Positions 7,630 through 15,704 are shown, counted from the stretch's first letter. The stretch is DNA of 64,000 nt from Bradyrhizobium australiense (GCF_013114825.1 NZ_JAAVLX010000010.1:124001-188000); one strand, 5' to 3'. Made by a program: numbers and translations. The notes: generated from the letters alone by a model not told the origin.

Positions 7630-10600
7630 TTAGTCCACGACCGTCGCGCCGCCGCCAAATTTGTAGTTCGCCCCGATCCTGACCCCATCACTGGTCACCC
7701 GCGTGTTGGCGTCGAACGCGACCGCGGTGTTGACCGCCACAGGCGGCGTTGAACGCAGCGAGCCGAAATCCATGTGGAGATATTCGAGCTTTGCGGTCCA
7801 TTTGCGTGTCAGCCGCGTCTCGAAACCGGCGCCGACGGCCCAGCCGAACCGATACGTGTGCCGATCCAGAGACGCCGTCGTCGCGACACCCGCATTGTCG
7901 AAACCTGCAATGGACGTTGACGTCGTTATCTTGCCGAACGGAACGCCCGCGGTGGCGTAGGCAAGCAGGTCCGGCGTCACCAGCGTTCCGACGCGCCCGC
8001 GAACCGAGGCCACCCACCCCAGGCGATAATCCAGGCCCGCCGTCACAGTGGCGTCGAGCGGAGCCAGCGCCGGGTTGCAGATATTGCCGGGGCAAGCGGT
8101 GGCGCTGCTTCCGCGCTGATTGCGATACTCAAAATCGCCTTCAATGCCTGCCAGCATCCGGCCCGATGTCCAATTGTAGCCAGCCTGTCCGCCAATGCTG
8201 GCGGTGCCGTGCGTGGACGACAGGCGGGCTCCGGAAAGAGAGGCACCGGTTGCAACGTCGTCGAACGCCGCGTTGGTAGCGCCCTCGCCCCGCAAATATC
8301 CGACATTGCCGCCGGCATAGATGCCGGCCCAGTTCCAGGCCGCCGCTTCGAGCGCGGGGCTCTTGTAGTAGCCGTTGCGGACCAGCGGTCTCGCCGCGCC
8401 GATCCAGGTGCGGGGCGGGCCGCTTGGCCGATCGACGCCGTATTTGACGTTGAGGAACAGTTTGAAGCCACGACCCGGCTGCAGGATCTCGTCCTTGTGG
8501 AATTGAACGGAGTTGCGAATGTTGGCGTTGAGCAGATTGTCGCCAACCACACCCGTCGCGACCTCAACCGCGCCCCACGGCGAATCCTTCCAGAATTTCC
8601 GGTGCTCGACTTGTACCTTCACCAAATCATATCCGGCGGTCGGCGTGTCGAATTGCGGAATGTCGTTCTGCGCAAACGCGTGCAAGAGGCCGACGCGCGC
8701 AAACCAGTTGTCGTTACGCCAGTAGACGCCGCTGCCGAGGCGCATCGGAGGAATGCGCGGCACGTTGCTGCCGTCGGTGAACGTCGCCCGCACCACATCA
8801 TATTGGCCGTCGAAACCAAGGGTGCCACTGGCAAGTTGTGCGGCGTCCCACTGCCAGGCCAATTCGCCGCCGCGGAAAGTCGCGTCACGCTGATCGTAGT
8901 TGACCTGGATGTAATCGGTGCCGGCGCCGCATGAAGCAAACGTTTCCTGACAGAAGATGCCGGTGGCGCGTGAGAAAATAAACTTGTTGTACGACGTGTA
9001 GTAGGCATTTGCGGCGAACCTGAAATCGCCATCGGTGCGTTTCAAGCCGATTTCCACCGTCTGCGCGGTCTCAGTACCGAGGTCCGGGTTCCCGATCTTG
9101 AACGTCTTCTCCGAGCCGTCGGGACCTTGGGCGAACAGTTCGAGCGCGCGCGGCGCGCGTTCGATCCGTTGCAACGTCAGGCTGGCGACCAGCGAAGATG
9201 GAAGATCCTTGATGATGCCAAAACTGACGCTCTTCGGCATGAAGTCGAGCTTGGCGGCTGCCTGGCCCGGCACATCCGGCGGCGGGAGAAAATTCGGCGG
9301 AAAGGTAAACGCTGTTCCCGCGACACTGACTCCCTCGATGCGTCCCGCCAATTGCGTGCGCAGCGTGTCCGTGTGCCTTACTTCATTGAGGAAGTACGCC
9401 GCCGCCGTTCGGGTCTGGGCGGGAAGCAAGATCGCCTGCCCGGCCGTATCCAGTTGCTGGTAAGCGGCTTGGGTGCCAAAGATACTGGTAAGAGGACCGA
9501 TCGGCGTGGCGAACGGCGCAAGTTCGAACTCGAGCTTGCCTTCGGTCTGCCGGTTCTTGAAGGTCGCGGTAATCTCCTGGAAGCCGGTGGTGGCGAGCAC
9601 CGTCTCGTCGTGCCGGTACTCCGAATATCCGGTCCAGTGCCTGATGGCCGCCAGCGCACCAGCGTCCGGACGATACTCGCCCTTGGAGCTGATCTTGGTT
9701 TGCTCGAGATCGTTGTGCTGGCGGGCTGCCGCGGTCGCAATGCCGGGGACGTAGTAGTCGCTGGTGAAACGGGAAACAGCGATGCCGGCATAACCGCCGT
9801 CGAAAAGCCAGGATCCGCCGACCGCCGCGCCTGCACTTTGCGAAGCGGAATTCGGCTGCTTGCCGTTAAAGGCAGGCGCGGGGATTGACGGGACCAGATA
9901 CGGGTAACTCGGGACGCTGTAATCGCCGGAGGACCGCCCATAGATGTCGGCATGAACGGCGGCGTTGCGGCTGCCGGCATCCAGCAACAATCCGCTCTCC
10001 CATCCCCTGTTAACCGTCGTCACGCCCGACCTCAGTTCCGCAGCAACTCCCCCGAGCGGCGCAGCAGTCGGAATCCGGTTGTTGTTGACGTCGACAACGC
10101 CGCCGACGGCTTGCGAACCGAAGCGGAGTGCACCCGGTCCGCGAACGACGTCAACCTTCTGAATGGCGAGAGGGTCGATCGGCACCGCGTGGTCCTGCGC
10201 GATGTCTGACACATCGACCGCACCGACGCCGTTCTCCTGAATGCGGACCTTTGCGTCCGACAGACCACGCAAGACCGGGCGCGACGATTCCGTGGCAAGC
10301 CCCGCCGAAGTTGCGCCGGGCAGATTGGTGAACAGGCTGCCGACCCCGCCGTTGCTGCTGCCGGTCTGGATCTGGTTACTCCCGATCGTCGACAGTGCCG
10401 CGAATGGCGGATTGAAGGGCGGCATCGGCGCGGTCGCGGGCGGTGGGTCCGGCATCGGTGCCGCCACGGTCGCCGAACGCCGACCGGGCTCGCCGCGCGC
10501 AGCCCGCCGCGCGGGTTTAGGCTGACGCCCCTCGACGGTCACTTGCGGCATGTCGATTTCCGCTGGCGCGCTCGGCGTGGCTTGCGGTCCGGCCGGCGCG

Positions 10601-10797
10601 GTCTGCGACGGAGCCGGCTCCGCCGGGGTTTGCCCCGTTGCCGGAGGTGCCGGAGTCGACGGTTCGGCAGGAGGCGCTGCCTGAGGCGCCGATGGCACAG
10701 GCGCGGCCATTTGCGCAAGCGCCGCGGCGTGGCTCAAACAAACCAGGGCCAATGCCGATGTGCCCACAAGAGCCATTCGCGTCGCGTGCATATTCAT
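7630..10797 (-). CDS. TonB-dependent metal receptor fused to a second OMP25/opacity-type barrel
   Basis: A 1055-residue outer-membrane protein, far longer than the usual 650-800 of this receptor class. Order: signal peptide (about 1-28), Pro/Ala-rich stretch with a TonB-box-like PQVTVEG (about residue 88), plug with VVRGPGALRFGSQAVGGVVDV, receptor barrel ending near residue 788 (FKLFLNVKYGVD), a 30-residue linker, then a complete opacity/Omp25-like porin domain starting WNWAGIYAGGNVGY (about 819) and ending VRIGANYKF. The plug words DHAVPIDPLAIQKVDVVRGP and NNNRIP recall ZnuD-type metal receptors. I chose ATG 10797 (MNMHATRM); a GTG eight codons earlier is possible. It faces exbBD-tonB convergently and mntR divergently, with an MntR-like box 53 bases upstream. 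Confidence 0.88.
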   Translation of the reverse strand: MNMHATRMALVGTSALALVCLSHAAALAQMAAPVPSAPQAAPPAEPSTPAPPATGQTPAEPAPSQTAPAGPQATPSAPAEIDMPQVTVEGRQPKPARRAARGEPGRRSATVAAPMPDPPPATAPMPPFNPPFAALSTIGSNQIQTGSSNGGVGSLFTNLPGATSAGLATESSRPVLRGLSDAKVRIQENGVGAVDVSDIAQDHAVPIDPLAIQKVDVVRGPGALRFGSQAVGGVVDVNNNRIPTAAPLGGVAAELRSGVTTVNRGWESGLLLDAGSRNAAVHADIYGRSSGDYSVPSYPYLVPSIPAPAFNGKQPNSASQSAGAAVGGSWLFDGGYAGIAVSRFTSDYYVPGIATAAARQHNDLEQTKISSKGEYRPDAGALAAIRHWTGYSEYRHDETVLATTGFQEITATFKNRQTEGKLEFELAPFATPIGPLTSIFGTQAAYQQLDTAGQAILLPAQTRTAAAYFLNEVRHTDTLRTQLAGRIEGVSVAGTAFTFPPNFLPPPDVPGQAAAKLDFMPKSVSFGIIKDLPSSLVASLTLQRIERAPRALELFAQGPDGSEKTFKIGNPDLGTETAQTVEIGLKRTDGDFRFAANAYYTSYNKFIFSRATGIFCQETFASCGAGTDYIQVNYDQRDATFRGGELAWQWDAAQLASGTLGFDGQYDVVRATFTDGSNVPRIPPMRLGSGVYWRNDNWFARVGLLHAFAQNDIPQFDTPTAGYDLVKVQVEHRKFWKDSPWGAVEVATGVVGDNLLNANIRNSVQFHKDEILQPGRGFKLFLNVKYGVDRPSGPPRTWIGAARPLVRNGYYKSPALEAAAWNWAGIYAGGNVGYLRGEGATNAAFDDVATGASLSGARLSSTHGTASIGGQAGYNWTSGRMLAGIEGDFEYRNQRGSSATACPGNICNPALAPLDATVTAGLDYRLGWVASVRGRVGTLVTPDLLAYATAGVPFGKITTSTSIAGFDNAGVATTASLDRHTYRFGWAVGAGFETRLTRKWTAKLEYLHMDFGSLRSTPPVAVNTAVAFDANTRVTSDGVRIGANYKFGGGATVVD

Positions 10798-10849
10798 CCC
10801 CAACCGATCGCGCTTCAGCACCAGCTAATTGATAAGCCGCTACAGCAAA

Positions 10850-10867
10850 ACGTAGGCTAGGCTACAT
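10850..10867. promoter_or_regulatory. MntR-like operator between receptor gene and mntR
   Basis: The same ACGTAG-N6-CTACAT palindrome as at 5472-5489, again with CAGCAA to its left and GGC just inside the left arm. It is 53 bases upstream of the receptor start and 157 bases upstream of the divergent mntR-like gene, so one protein could control both. An outer pair CAGCA (10843-10847) and TGCTG (10873-10877) extends the symmetry. A second copy of a long exact palindrome in front of functionally linked genes makes chance unlikely; regulator identity is inference from proximity and from similarity to the E. coli MntR box. Confidence 0.7.
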
Positions 10868-11023
10868 GTTAATGCTGGACCGTTAACTGTCAAGATACTG
10901 CGAACGAGTCGCAAATGCCGGGCGCCGGCCTGTTGCAGATCGGCGACCCCCCAACTTGCAATGTGGTCGGCACCACGCCATGGTCGCGCCTCGTCTGGAT
11001 GGATTCGCCTGGAAGGTGCAGTG

Positions 11024-11497
11024 GTGCGTAAGCCCTCGACAAATCGGGCCAAGCCGATGCAGCCGTTGCCCGCGGAACAAACGCAGGCGCGCCGCTTCGG
11101 AAAGGCACGATCGGCGCGATCGACCGCGGTTCTGGAAGACTATGTCGAACTGATCTCGGATCTGCTCGGCACGACCGGCGAGGCGCGCCCGACCGACATT
11201 GCGCGCAGGCTGGGCGTATCGCACCCGACGGCAATCGACACCATTGCGCGATTGAAGCGCGAAGACCTGGTTACAGCCCGCCCCTATCGCGGGGTGTTCC
11301 TGACCGAAAAGGGTGAGACCCTCGCCAAGCGCGTCCGCGCCCGTCACCGTCTAGTGGTGGATGTCTTGCTGGCGCTGGGCGTTCCGCAGGAAGCCGCGGA
11401 GGCTGACGCCGAGGGCATCGAACATCATGTTTCCGACGTGACGCTGAAGGCCTTCGCCGAATTCCTTCGCGACGCCAAGGATCGGCGCAAGGCGTGA
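11024..11497 (+). CDS. mntR: MntR-like manganese-responsive repressor (DtxR family)
   Basis: A 157-residue DtxR/MntR family transcription regulator. A winged helix-turn-helix lies about residues 50-97 (ARPTDIARRLGVSHPTAIDT and RGVFLTEKGE). All six residues that bind Mn(II) in characterised MntR proteins have counterparts here: Asp39 and Glu42 in LEDYVELI, His108, and Glu130, Glu133 and His134 in DAEGIEHHV. I chose GTG 11024, which follows GGAAGG at a good distance; GTG 11021 or ATG 11057 are alternatives. It is divergent from the receptor gene with an MntR-like palindrome between. In enterobacteria MntR represses Mn uptake when Mn is replete; the same role is likely here. There is no SH3-like third domain, as in MntR and unlike DtxR. 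Confidence 0.93.
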   Translation: MRKPSTNRAKPMQPLPAEQTQARRFGKARSARSTAVLEDYVELISDLLGTTGEARPTDIARRLGVSHPTAIDTIARLKREDLVTARPYRGVFLTEKGETLAKRVRARHRLVVDVLLALGVPQEAAEADAEGIEHHVSDVTLKAFAEFLRDAKDRRKA

Positions 11498-11520
11498 TGC
11501 GATAGGATCGAGACCGGGCG

Positions 11521-12927
11521 CTATCCGGCCCTGGTTGATTTACGCTTGCCGGTCACGGCATTTTCGGCCGCCCGGGTCATCAGCGACGCATAGTCATGGC
11601 CGAACAGGATTTCGCAGAAGCGGATCGCCGCCTTGGCCTGCATCTGCCGGTAGACGCGCGCCTTGGTGTCGGCGCCGCGCAGGGCTTGCACGAGGCTCTC
11701 GGTGGAATGCTCGACGTAATGCTGCAGGTCGGAATAGGTCCGCAGGGTGACCTCGTTGATGGCGAGTTCGCTGGCATAGGTGCGGCACACCGCCACGAAG
11801 TCGATCAGAGCGGCGATCTCTTCGATCTCCGCGGCGTCGATCTTCGGCGCCGATGCGATATCCCTGTCGGCGCGCTGACGCAGGATGCGGCGGACCCGGC
11901 CGGGCACGCTCTCGATCTCCGACTGCAGCGAATTGGAAATGTCGGCGCGGATCGACGTGAGCTGGCGGCCCCACGCGGAATCGTTGCGCAGATCGAGCTC
12001 GGTGCGCAAGCCCCGCACGCCATCGTGCAGGATTTTCAGTTGGTCGCCGACATTATCGAAATGGCCGCGCCTGATGTCCGTGCGCAGGCAGGCCGTAAGG
12101 AACGAGAGATCGTGCAGCGCGATCGTGACGGCGATGCCGTAGGGCGTGGCGGCCACACGAATTTCGTCGTCGGAGGCCGCCATCTTGACCGCGAGACGAA
12201 TGATCTGCCACGGCGCCGCCAATCGTTGCATGATGAGCGACAGCGCGAACGGCAGCAATTGCGGAGTCTGCAACGAGGGCACGTTGAGCGCCGACGTCAC
12301 CGTCTCGAGTTGAGAGGGCGTCAGCGCCCGAAACTGGCGGGGAAGCCGGCTGCCGAGCGTCTCCATCGCCTCACGGGCCCGCAGCACTGCGCCGATCGAC
12401 AGCAAATCCTCGACGACGTTCGGCGAGCCAATTCGCGAGAGCGCACGATGCCGGTCCTCGCCCGGCACCGGGGTGGCGATTTTGACGATCGCCTCGGCTG
12501 CGTCGAGCTGGAATTTGCGGGTCGCGGCTTCGAGACCTGCGGTGGAGCCGCTCAGCCTGATCTCGTTGAGTGTCGTTTCGAATGCGCGCACGGCCTCGGG
12601 CGCGCCGTCGCGGCCCAGCCACTGCCAGACCGGCAGCAGCGACGCGCGCCGGACCTGCCCGGCGCGGACCGGAAAATTGCTCTCGACCAGAAACGGCTCG
12701 AGCGGACCGTACAACAGGCGCGCCGGATCGTCAGTCCGCGGACGTGCCTCGTCGTCCTCCTCGGTCCCGCGCACAACCTTGCGCAATTGCTCGAGCACGA
12801 AATTGGCGACGGCGAGGTCTTCCCCGCGCTCGATGGCGCGCTCGAACTCCCGCATCAGCAGCGCCTGCGATTGAGGCGGGAGCTGGGCGAGATAGTCCCT
12901 CAGCCGCTCGGTCGATGTCTGGCTCAT
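11521..12927 (-). CDS. Conserved protein of unknown function (468 aa, helical, soluble)
   Basis: I do not recognise the family. The 468-residue product starts MSQTSTERLRDYLAQLPPQS and is predicted by eye to be mostly alpha-helical and cytoplasmic, with no signal peptide, membrane segment or obvious catalytic motif. Codon use is normal for the window, and no frame on the opposite strand is protein-like, so it is a real gene. It converges with mntR (23 bases between stops) and lies between mntR and the feuPQ-like pair, but shares the strand with the latter. A near-CtrA sequence (TTAA-N7-TTTA, 13001-13015) lies about 75 bases upstream, one base off consensus. Confidence 0.75.
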   Translation of the reverse strand: MSQTSTERLRDYLAQLPPQSQALLMREFERAIERGEDLAVANFVLEQLRKVVRGTEEDDEARPRTDDPARLLYGPLEPFLVESNFPVRAGQVRRASLLPVWQWLGRDGAPEAVRAFETTLNEIRLSGSTAGLEAATRKFQLDAAEAIVKIATPVPGEDRHRALSRIGSPNVVEDLLSIGAVLRAREAMETLGSRLPRQFRALTPSQLETVTSALNVPSLQTPQLLPFALSLIMQRLAAPWQIIRLAVKMAASDDEIRVAATPYGIAVTIALHDLSFLTACLRTDIRRGHFDNVGDQLKILHDGVRGLRTELDLRNDSAWGRQLTSIRADISNSLQSEIESVPGRVRRILRQRADRDIASAPKIDAAEIEEIAALIDFVAVCRTYASELAINEVTLRTYSDLQHYVEHSTESLVQALRGADTKARVYRQMQAKAAIRFCEILFGHDYASLMTRAAENAVTGKRKSTRAG

Positions 12928-13089
12928 TCGCCTGGTGTGGATATGCTTGTGTCATGCGGACGGCAAAGCGCCTCCACCGGCGATTTTAGAAGTGTGCGCG
13001 TTAAGAAGCCGTTTAGGAATAACGAAATCGGCGACCGGGTAGTGCCGGCTACCGCCCCTTCGACCCCAGGTACCAGCCCGATGAAGCGT

Positions 13090-14463
13090 TCATATCCCCG
13101 GCAACACCAGCTCTGCCCGCAGTCCGCCGATCGGGGCATCGCCCAGGACGAGGCTGCCGCCATAGAGGCCGGCGAGATCGACCACGATCGAAAGCCCGAG
13201 TCCGGAGCCCGGTTTGGATTCGTCCAGGCGCTGGCCGCGCCGGGATACCTGCGCGCGCTCGGCAGCGGATAATCCGCGGCCATCGTCATCGACGATGATC
13301 CGCAGCCGCGGCCCGGTGCCTGATACTGCCGGCGCTTCCGCCCGCACCTCGATGGATACCTGCGAGGCTGCCCATTTGCAGGCATTGTCGACCAGATTGC
13401 CGGCCATCTCCTCTAGGTCCTGGCGCTCGCCGCGGAACTTTGCCTGCGGGTCCGCCTTGACCGCGATTGTGACGCCACGATCCCGGTGGATCTTTTCCAT
13501 GGTCCGCCGCAGCGCCTCGATGGCGGGCGCGACTTCCGTGACAGTACCGACGATGGTGACACGCGCGGCGATGCGGGCGCGCTCGAGGTGATGCGCGACC
13601 TGATCCCGCATCACAAAAGCCTGCTCCAAAACCTTGTTCGCAAACGGATCCACCGTGTGGGCGGAGGCCTCGTTGACGATCACGGACAGCGGCGTCTTGA
13701 TGGCATGGGCAAGGTTGCCGACGTGGGTGCGGGCGCGCTCGACGATCTCACGGTTGGCATCGATCAGCGCGTTGGTCTCGCGCGCCAGCGGCGCGATCTC
13801 GACCGGAAATTCGCCCTCGAGCCGTTCGGCGCGTCCAGAGCGGATGTCGGCGATGGATTCCGAAATACGCTTGAGCGGGGCCAGTCCGAAGCGAACCTGG
13901 AAGATCGTGGTCAAGAGCAGCACGATCCCGAGCGCGGCAAAGGTGCCGCCAAGGTAGTAATCGAAGGCACGGATTTCGTCGAAAATCTCGGATGCGTCGC
14001 CGGCCACGCTGACCAGAAACTTGCCGTCGGCGCCGAGGTCGACCGGTCGCTCGACCACTCTCAGATCCTGGCCCTCCGGACCGTCGATGTAACCGAGACG
14101 GATCCCGGCCGGGGTCAGCTCCGCGCCGATATCCTCGAGCTTCGGCAGCTTCTTGTCCCATAGCGAACGCGAGGCCTTTATTTCGGCCTTCTCGTCGGTC
14201 CGGACGATCTGCCAGTACCAGCCTGACAGAGGCAATTCGAACAGCGGCTCGCCGAGGGACTGGAACTGGTGATCGGGCGGCTCGTCCGGCGTTGCGACTT
14301 CGGCGATCAGGGTGCGGAGGTAGAGGTTGAGACGGCGGTCGAAGGCGCGCTCGGTCGCGTTCCGATAGACCGATGACAGGATCACGCCTGTTATGAGCAG
14401 AATCACGACCACCCACGCGGTCGCCGACAGGAACAACCGCGTGGCGAGCGAACTTCCGCGCAT
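13090..14463 (-). CDS. feuQ: Sensor histidine kinase, FeuQ/PhoQ type
   Basis: A 457-residue inner-membrane sensor kinase with two membrane segments (ATAWVVVILLITGVILSSVY and LGGTFAALGIVLLLTTIF) bracketing a periplasmic domain of about 150 residues, a HAMP region, the phospho-acceptor box NLAHAIKTPLSV, an N box NLVDNACKWA and a G2 region SGLGLSIVVDLAGLYGG. The NACKW word and HAIKTPL box are typical of PhoQ/FeuQ kinases. I chose ATG 14463 (MRGSSLATRLFL): a longer frame opens at 14562, but the added 33 codons lie inside a dispersed repeat. It pairs with the response regulator directly upstream. In Sinorhizobium FeuPQ controls periplasmic glucan export; the symbol is by similarity only. Confidence 0.9.
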   Translation of the reverse strand: MRGSSLATRLFLSATAWVVVILLITGVILSSVYRNATERAFDRRLNLYLRTLIAEVATPDEPPDHQFQSLGEPLFELPLSGWYWQIVRTDEKAEIKASRSLWDKKLPKLEDIGAELTPAGIRLGYIDGPEGQDLRVVERPVDLGADGKFLVSVAGDASEIFDEIRAFDYYLGGTFAALGIVLLLTTIFQVRFGLAPLKRISESIADIRSGRAERLEGEFPVEIAPLARETNALIDANREIVERARTHVGNLAHAIKTPLSVIVNEASAHTVDPFANKVLEQAFVMRDQVAHHLERARIAARVTIVGTVTEVAPAIEALRRTMEKIHRDRGVTIAVKADPQAKFRGERQDLEEMAGNLVDNACKWAASQVSIEVRAEAPAVSGTGPRLRIIVDDDGRGLSAAERAQVSRRGQRLDESKPGSGLGLSIVVDLAGLYGGSLVLGDAPIGGLRAELVLPGI

Positions 14464-14465
14464 CA

Positions 14466-14541
14466 GAGCAAGATCCCGAAAAGCGTATCCCCAGGCTCCA
14501 ATCCTGCGGATGGAGACCGGCCTTCGGATAAGATCATGCTC
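14466..14541. repeat. Dispersed palindromic repeat between response regulator and kinase genes
   Basis: The 76-base element begins GAGCAAGATC (14466-14475) and ends GATCATGCTC (14532-14541), an inverted repeat with one mismatch, with a GC-rich centre that includes TTCGG/CCGAA-type words. From memory this end sequence is that of a frequent intergenic repeat in Bradyrhizobium genomes. It occupies nearly all of the space between the response-regulator stop (14562) and my kinase start (14463), and explains the odd in-frame N-terminal extension of the kinase. Confidence 0.6.
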
Positions 14542-14561
14542 GAATAAAAGAGCAAGGCTCA

Positions 14562-15233
14562 TCAGGCGCCCGGCGACGGCGGGGTCAAGAGATAGCCTAG
14601 GCCGCGCACGGTCTGGATGATGTCAACGTCGAGCTTCTTGCGGATGCGGCCGACGAACACCTCAATGGTGTTGGAGTCGCGGTCGAAGTCCTGGTCGTAG
14701 AGGTGCTCGACCAGTTCGGTGCGCGACACCACACGCCCGGTGTGATGCATCAGATAGGCCAGCAGCCGGTACTCGTGCGAGGTCATCTTGATCGGATTGC
14801 CGGAGACGCTGACGCGCCCGGTGCGGGTATCCAGCGAGACCGGGCCGCAGGTCAGTTCCGACTGGGCATGGCCGGTGGAGCGGCGCAGCAGCGCGCGAAT
14901 TCGCGCCAGCACTTCCTCGAGGTGAAAGGGCTTTGCGACATAGTCGTCGGCGCCGGCATCGAAACCCTGCACCTTGTCGCTCCAGCGGTCGCGCGCGGTG
15001 AGGATCAGGACCGGCATGGCGCGGCCGTTGCGGCGCCACGCCTCCAGCACCGAGATGCCGTCCATCTTGGGTAGCCCGATATCGAGCACGACGGCGTCAT
15101 AGGGCTCGCTGTCGCCCAGATAGTGCCCCTCCTCGCCGTCGAACGCGCGATCAACCACATAACCGGCATCCGTCAAAGCCGTCGTAAGCTGACGGTTGAG
15201 ATCCGGATCGTCCTCAACAACAAGCAGGCGCAA
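14562..15233 (-). CDS. feuP: OmpR-family response regulator, FeuP/PhoP type
   Basis: A 223-residue response regulator. The receiver domain (1-120) shows the acidic pocket (VVEDD), the phospho-acceptor Asp in VVLDIGLPKMDG, the Thr/Ser switch (LILTARD) and Lys in VAKPFHLEE. The C-terminal winged helix (about 130-220) has the OmpR words SHEYRLLAYLMHHTGRVVSR and IEVFVGRIRKKL. The chosen start is TTG 15233, five bases after a perfect GGAGG; a TTG at 15245 would place the ribosome site inside the gene. The partner kinase follows after a short repeat. In rhizobia a feuPQ-like pair commonly neighbours the ccm cluster. Confidence 0.93.
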   Translation of the reverse strand: MRLLVVEDDPDLNRQLTTALTDAGYVVDRAFDGEEGHYLGDSEPYDAVVLDIGLPKMDGISVLEAWRRNGRAMPVLILTARDRWSDKVQGFDAGADDYVAKPFHLEEVLARIRALLRRSTGHAQSELTCGPVSLDTRTGRVSVSGNPIKMTSHEYRLLAYLMHHTGRVVSRTELVEHLYDQDFDRDSNTIEVFVGRIRKKLDVDIIQTVRGLGYLLTPPSPGA

Positions 15234-15551
15234 GCTGGCCTCCAAAAGTGAGCCCTACGATATCAGATTTCATGATGAGGCCGCTCCGCGTGAACGGGCC
15301 ATGAACGAGGCACACGGCAGTGTGACTTTTTCGTCATCAGACCGCGGCCGGGCATGCCACACACCGCGGGGCCGAACGCCTAACACGTCCAGTCCAAGCC
15401 CCCAAACGCCCGGCAAAAGGGACCTGAAAAGGAGGGAGCCTGGCAGATTGCTCGCGCCGACGCCTTACAGGACCGGCGCGAATTCCGTTTGCAAAGAATT
15501 CCGTTCGCTAAGGAGGCAAGCAAACCTGATCGTACCGGCTCGGTCAGTACC
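15234..15551. other. Intergenic region, 318 bases
   Basis: Between the response regulator start and the stop of a small membrane protein gene. It must hold the feuPQ promoter. I see no strong terminator, no TTAA-N7-TTAA box and no reading frame with protein-like composition. A purine-rich AAAAGGAGGGAG at 15428-15439 looks like a ribosome site but no convincing coding frame follows it. Confidence 0.5.
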
Positions 15552-15704
15552 TTACGTGCGGAAGAATACGAACCAGACGATGCCGAGGATCAGAACCGCG
15601 AGCCCGGTCGAAACCGATAGCAACGCAAGCACCGACGGGCCCGGTTCGGCCTGGCGCGCCTCGTTCGGGGTTTCGACGATCTGGCCATGTCGCTGCGTTG
15701 CCAT
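15552..15704 (-). CDS. Small single-pass membrane protein (50 aa)
   Basis: A 50-residue protein, polar for the first half (MATQRHGQIVETPNEARQAE) and then one hydrophobic helix ending the chain (VLALLSVSTGLAVLILGIVWF and VFFRT). The ATG at 15704 has AGAGG eight bases before it; upstream in-frame starts lack a ribosome site. The N-in topology with a short basic C-end cannot be settled by eye. I do not recognise a family. It is monocistronic, on the same strand as feuPQ and divergent from ku. Confidence 0.65.
   Translation of the reverse strand: MATQRHGQIVETPNEARQAEPGPSVLALLSVSTGLAVLILGIVWFVFFRT

Noticed and set aside
11596..13272. A 558-codon frame antisense to the 468-residue unknown protein
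   Set aside because: It crosses the intergenic region and part of the kinase gene and has shadow-frame composition; the minus-strand frame has a proper start and helical composition.
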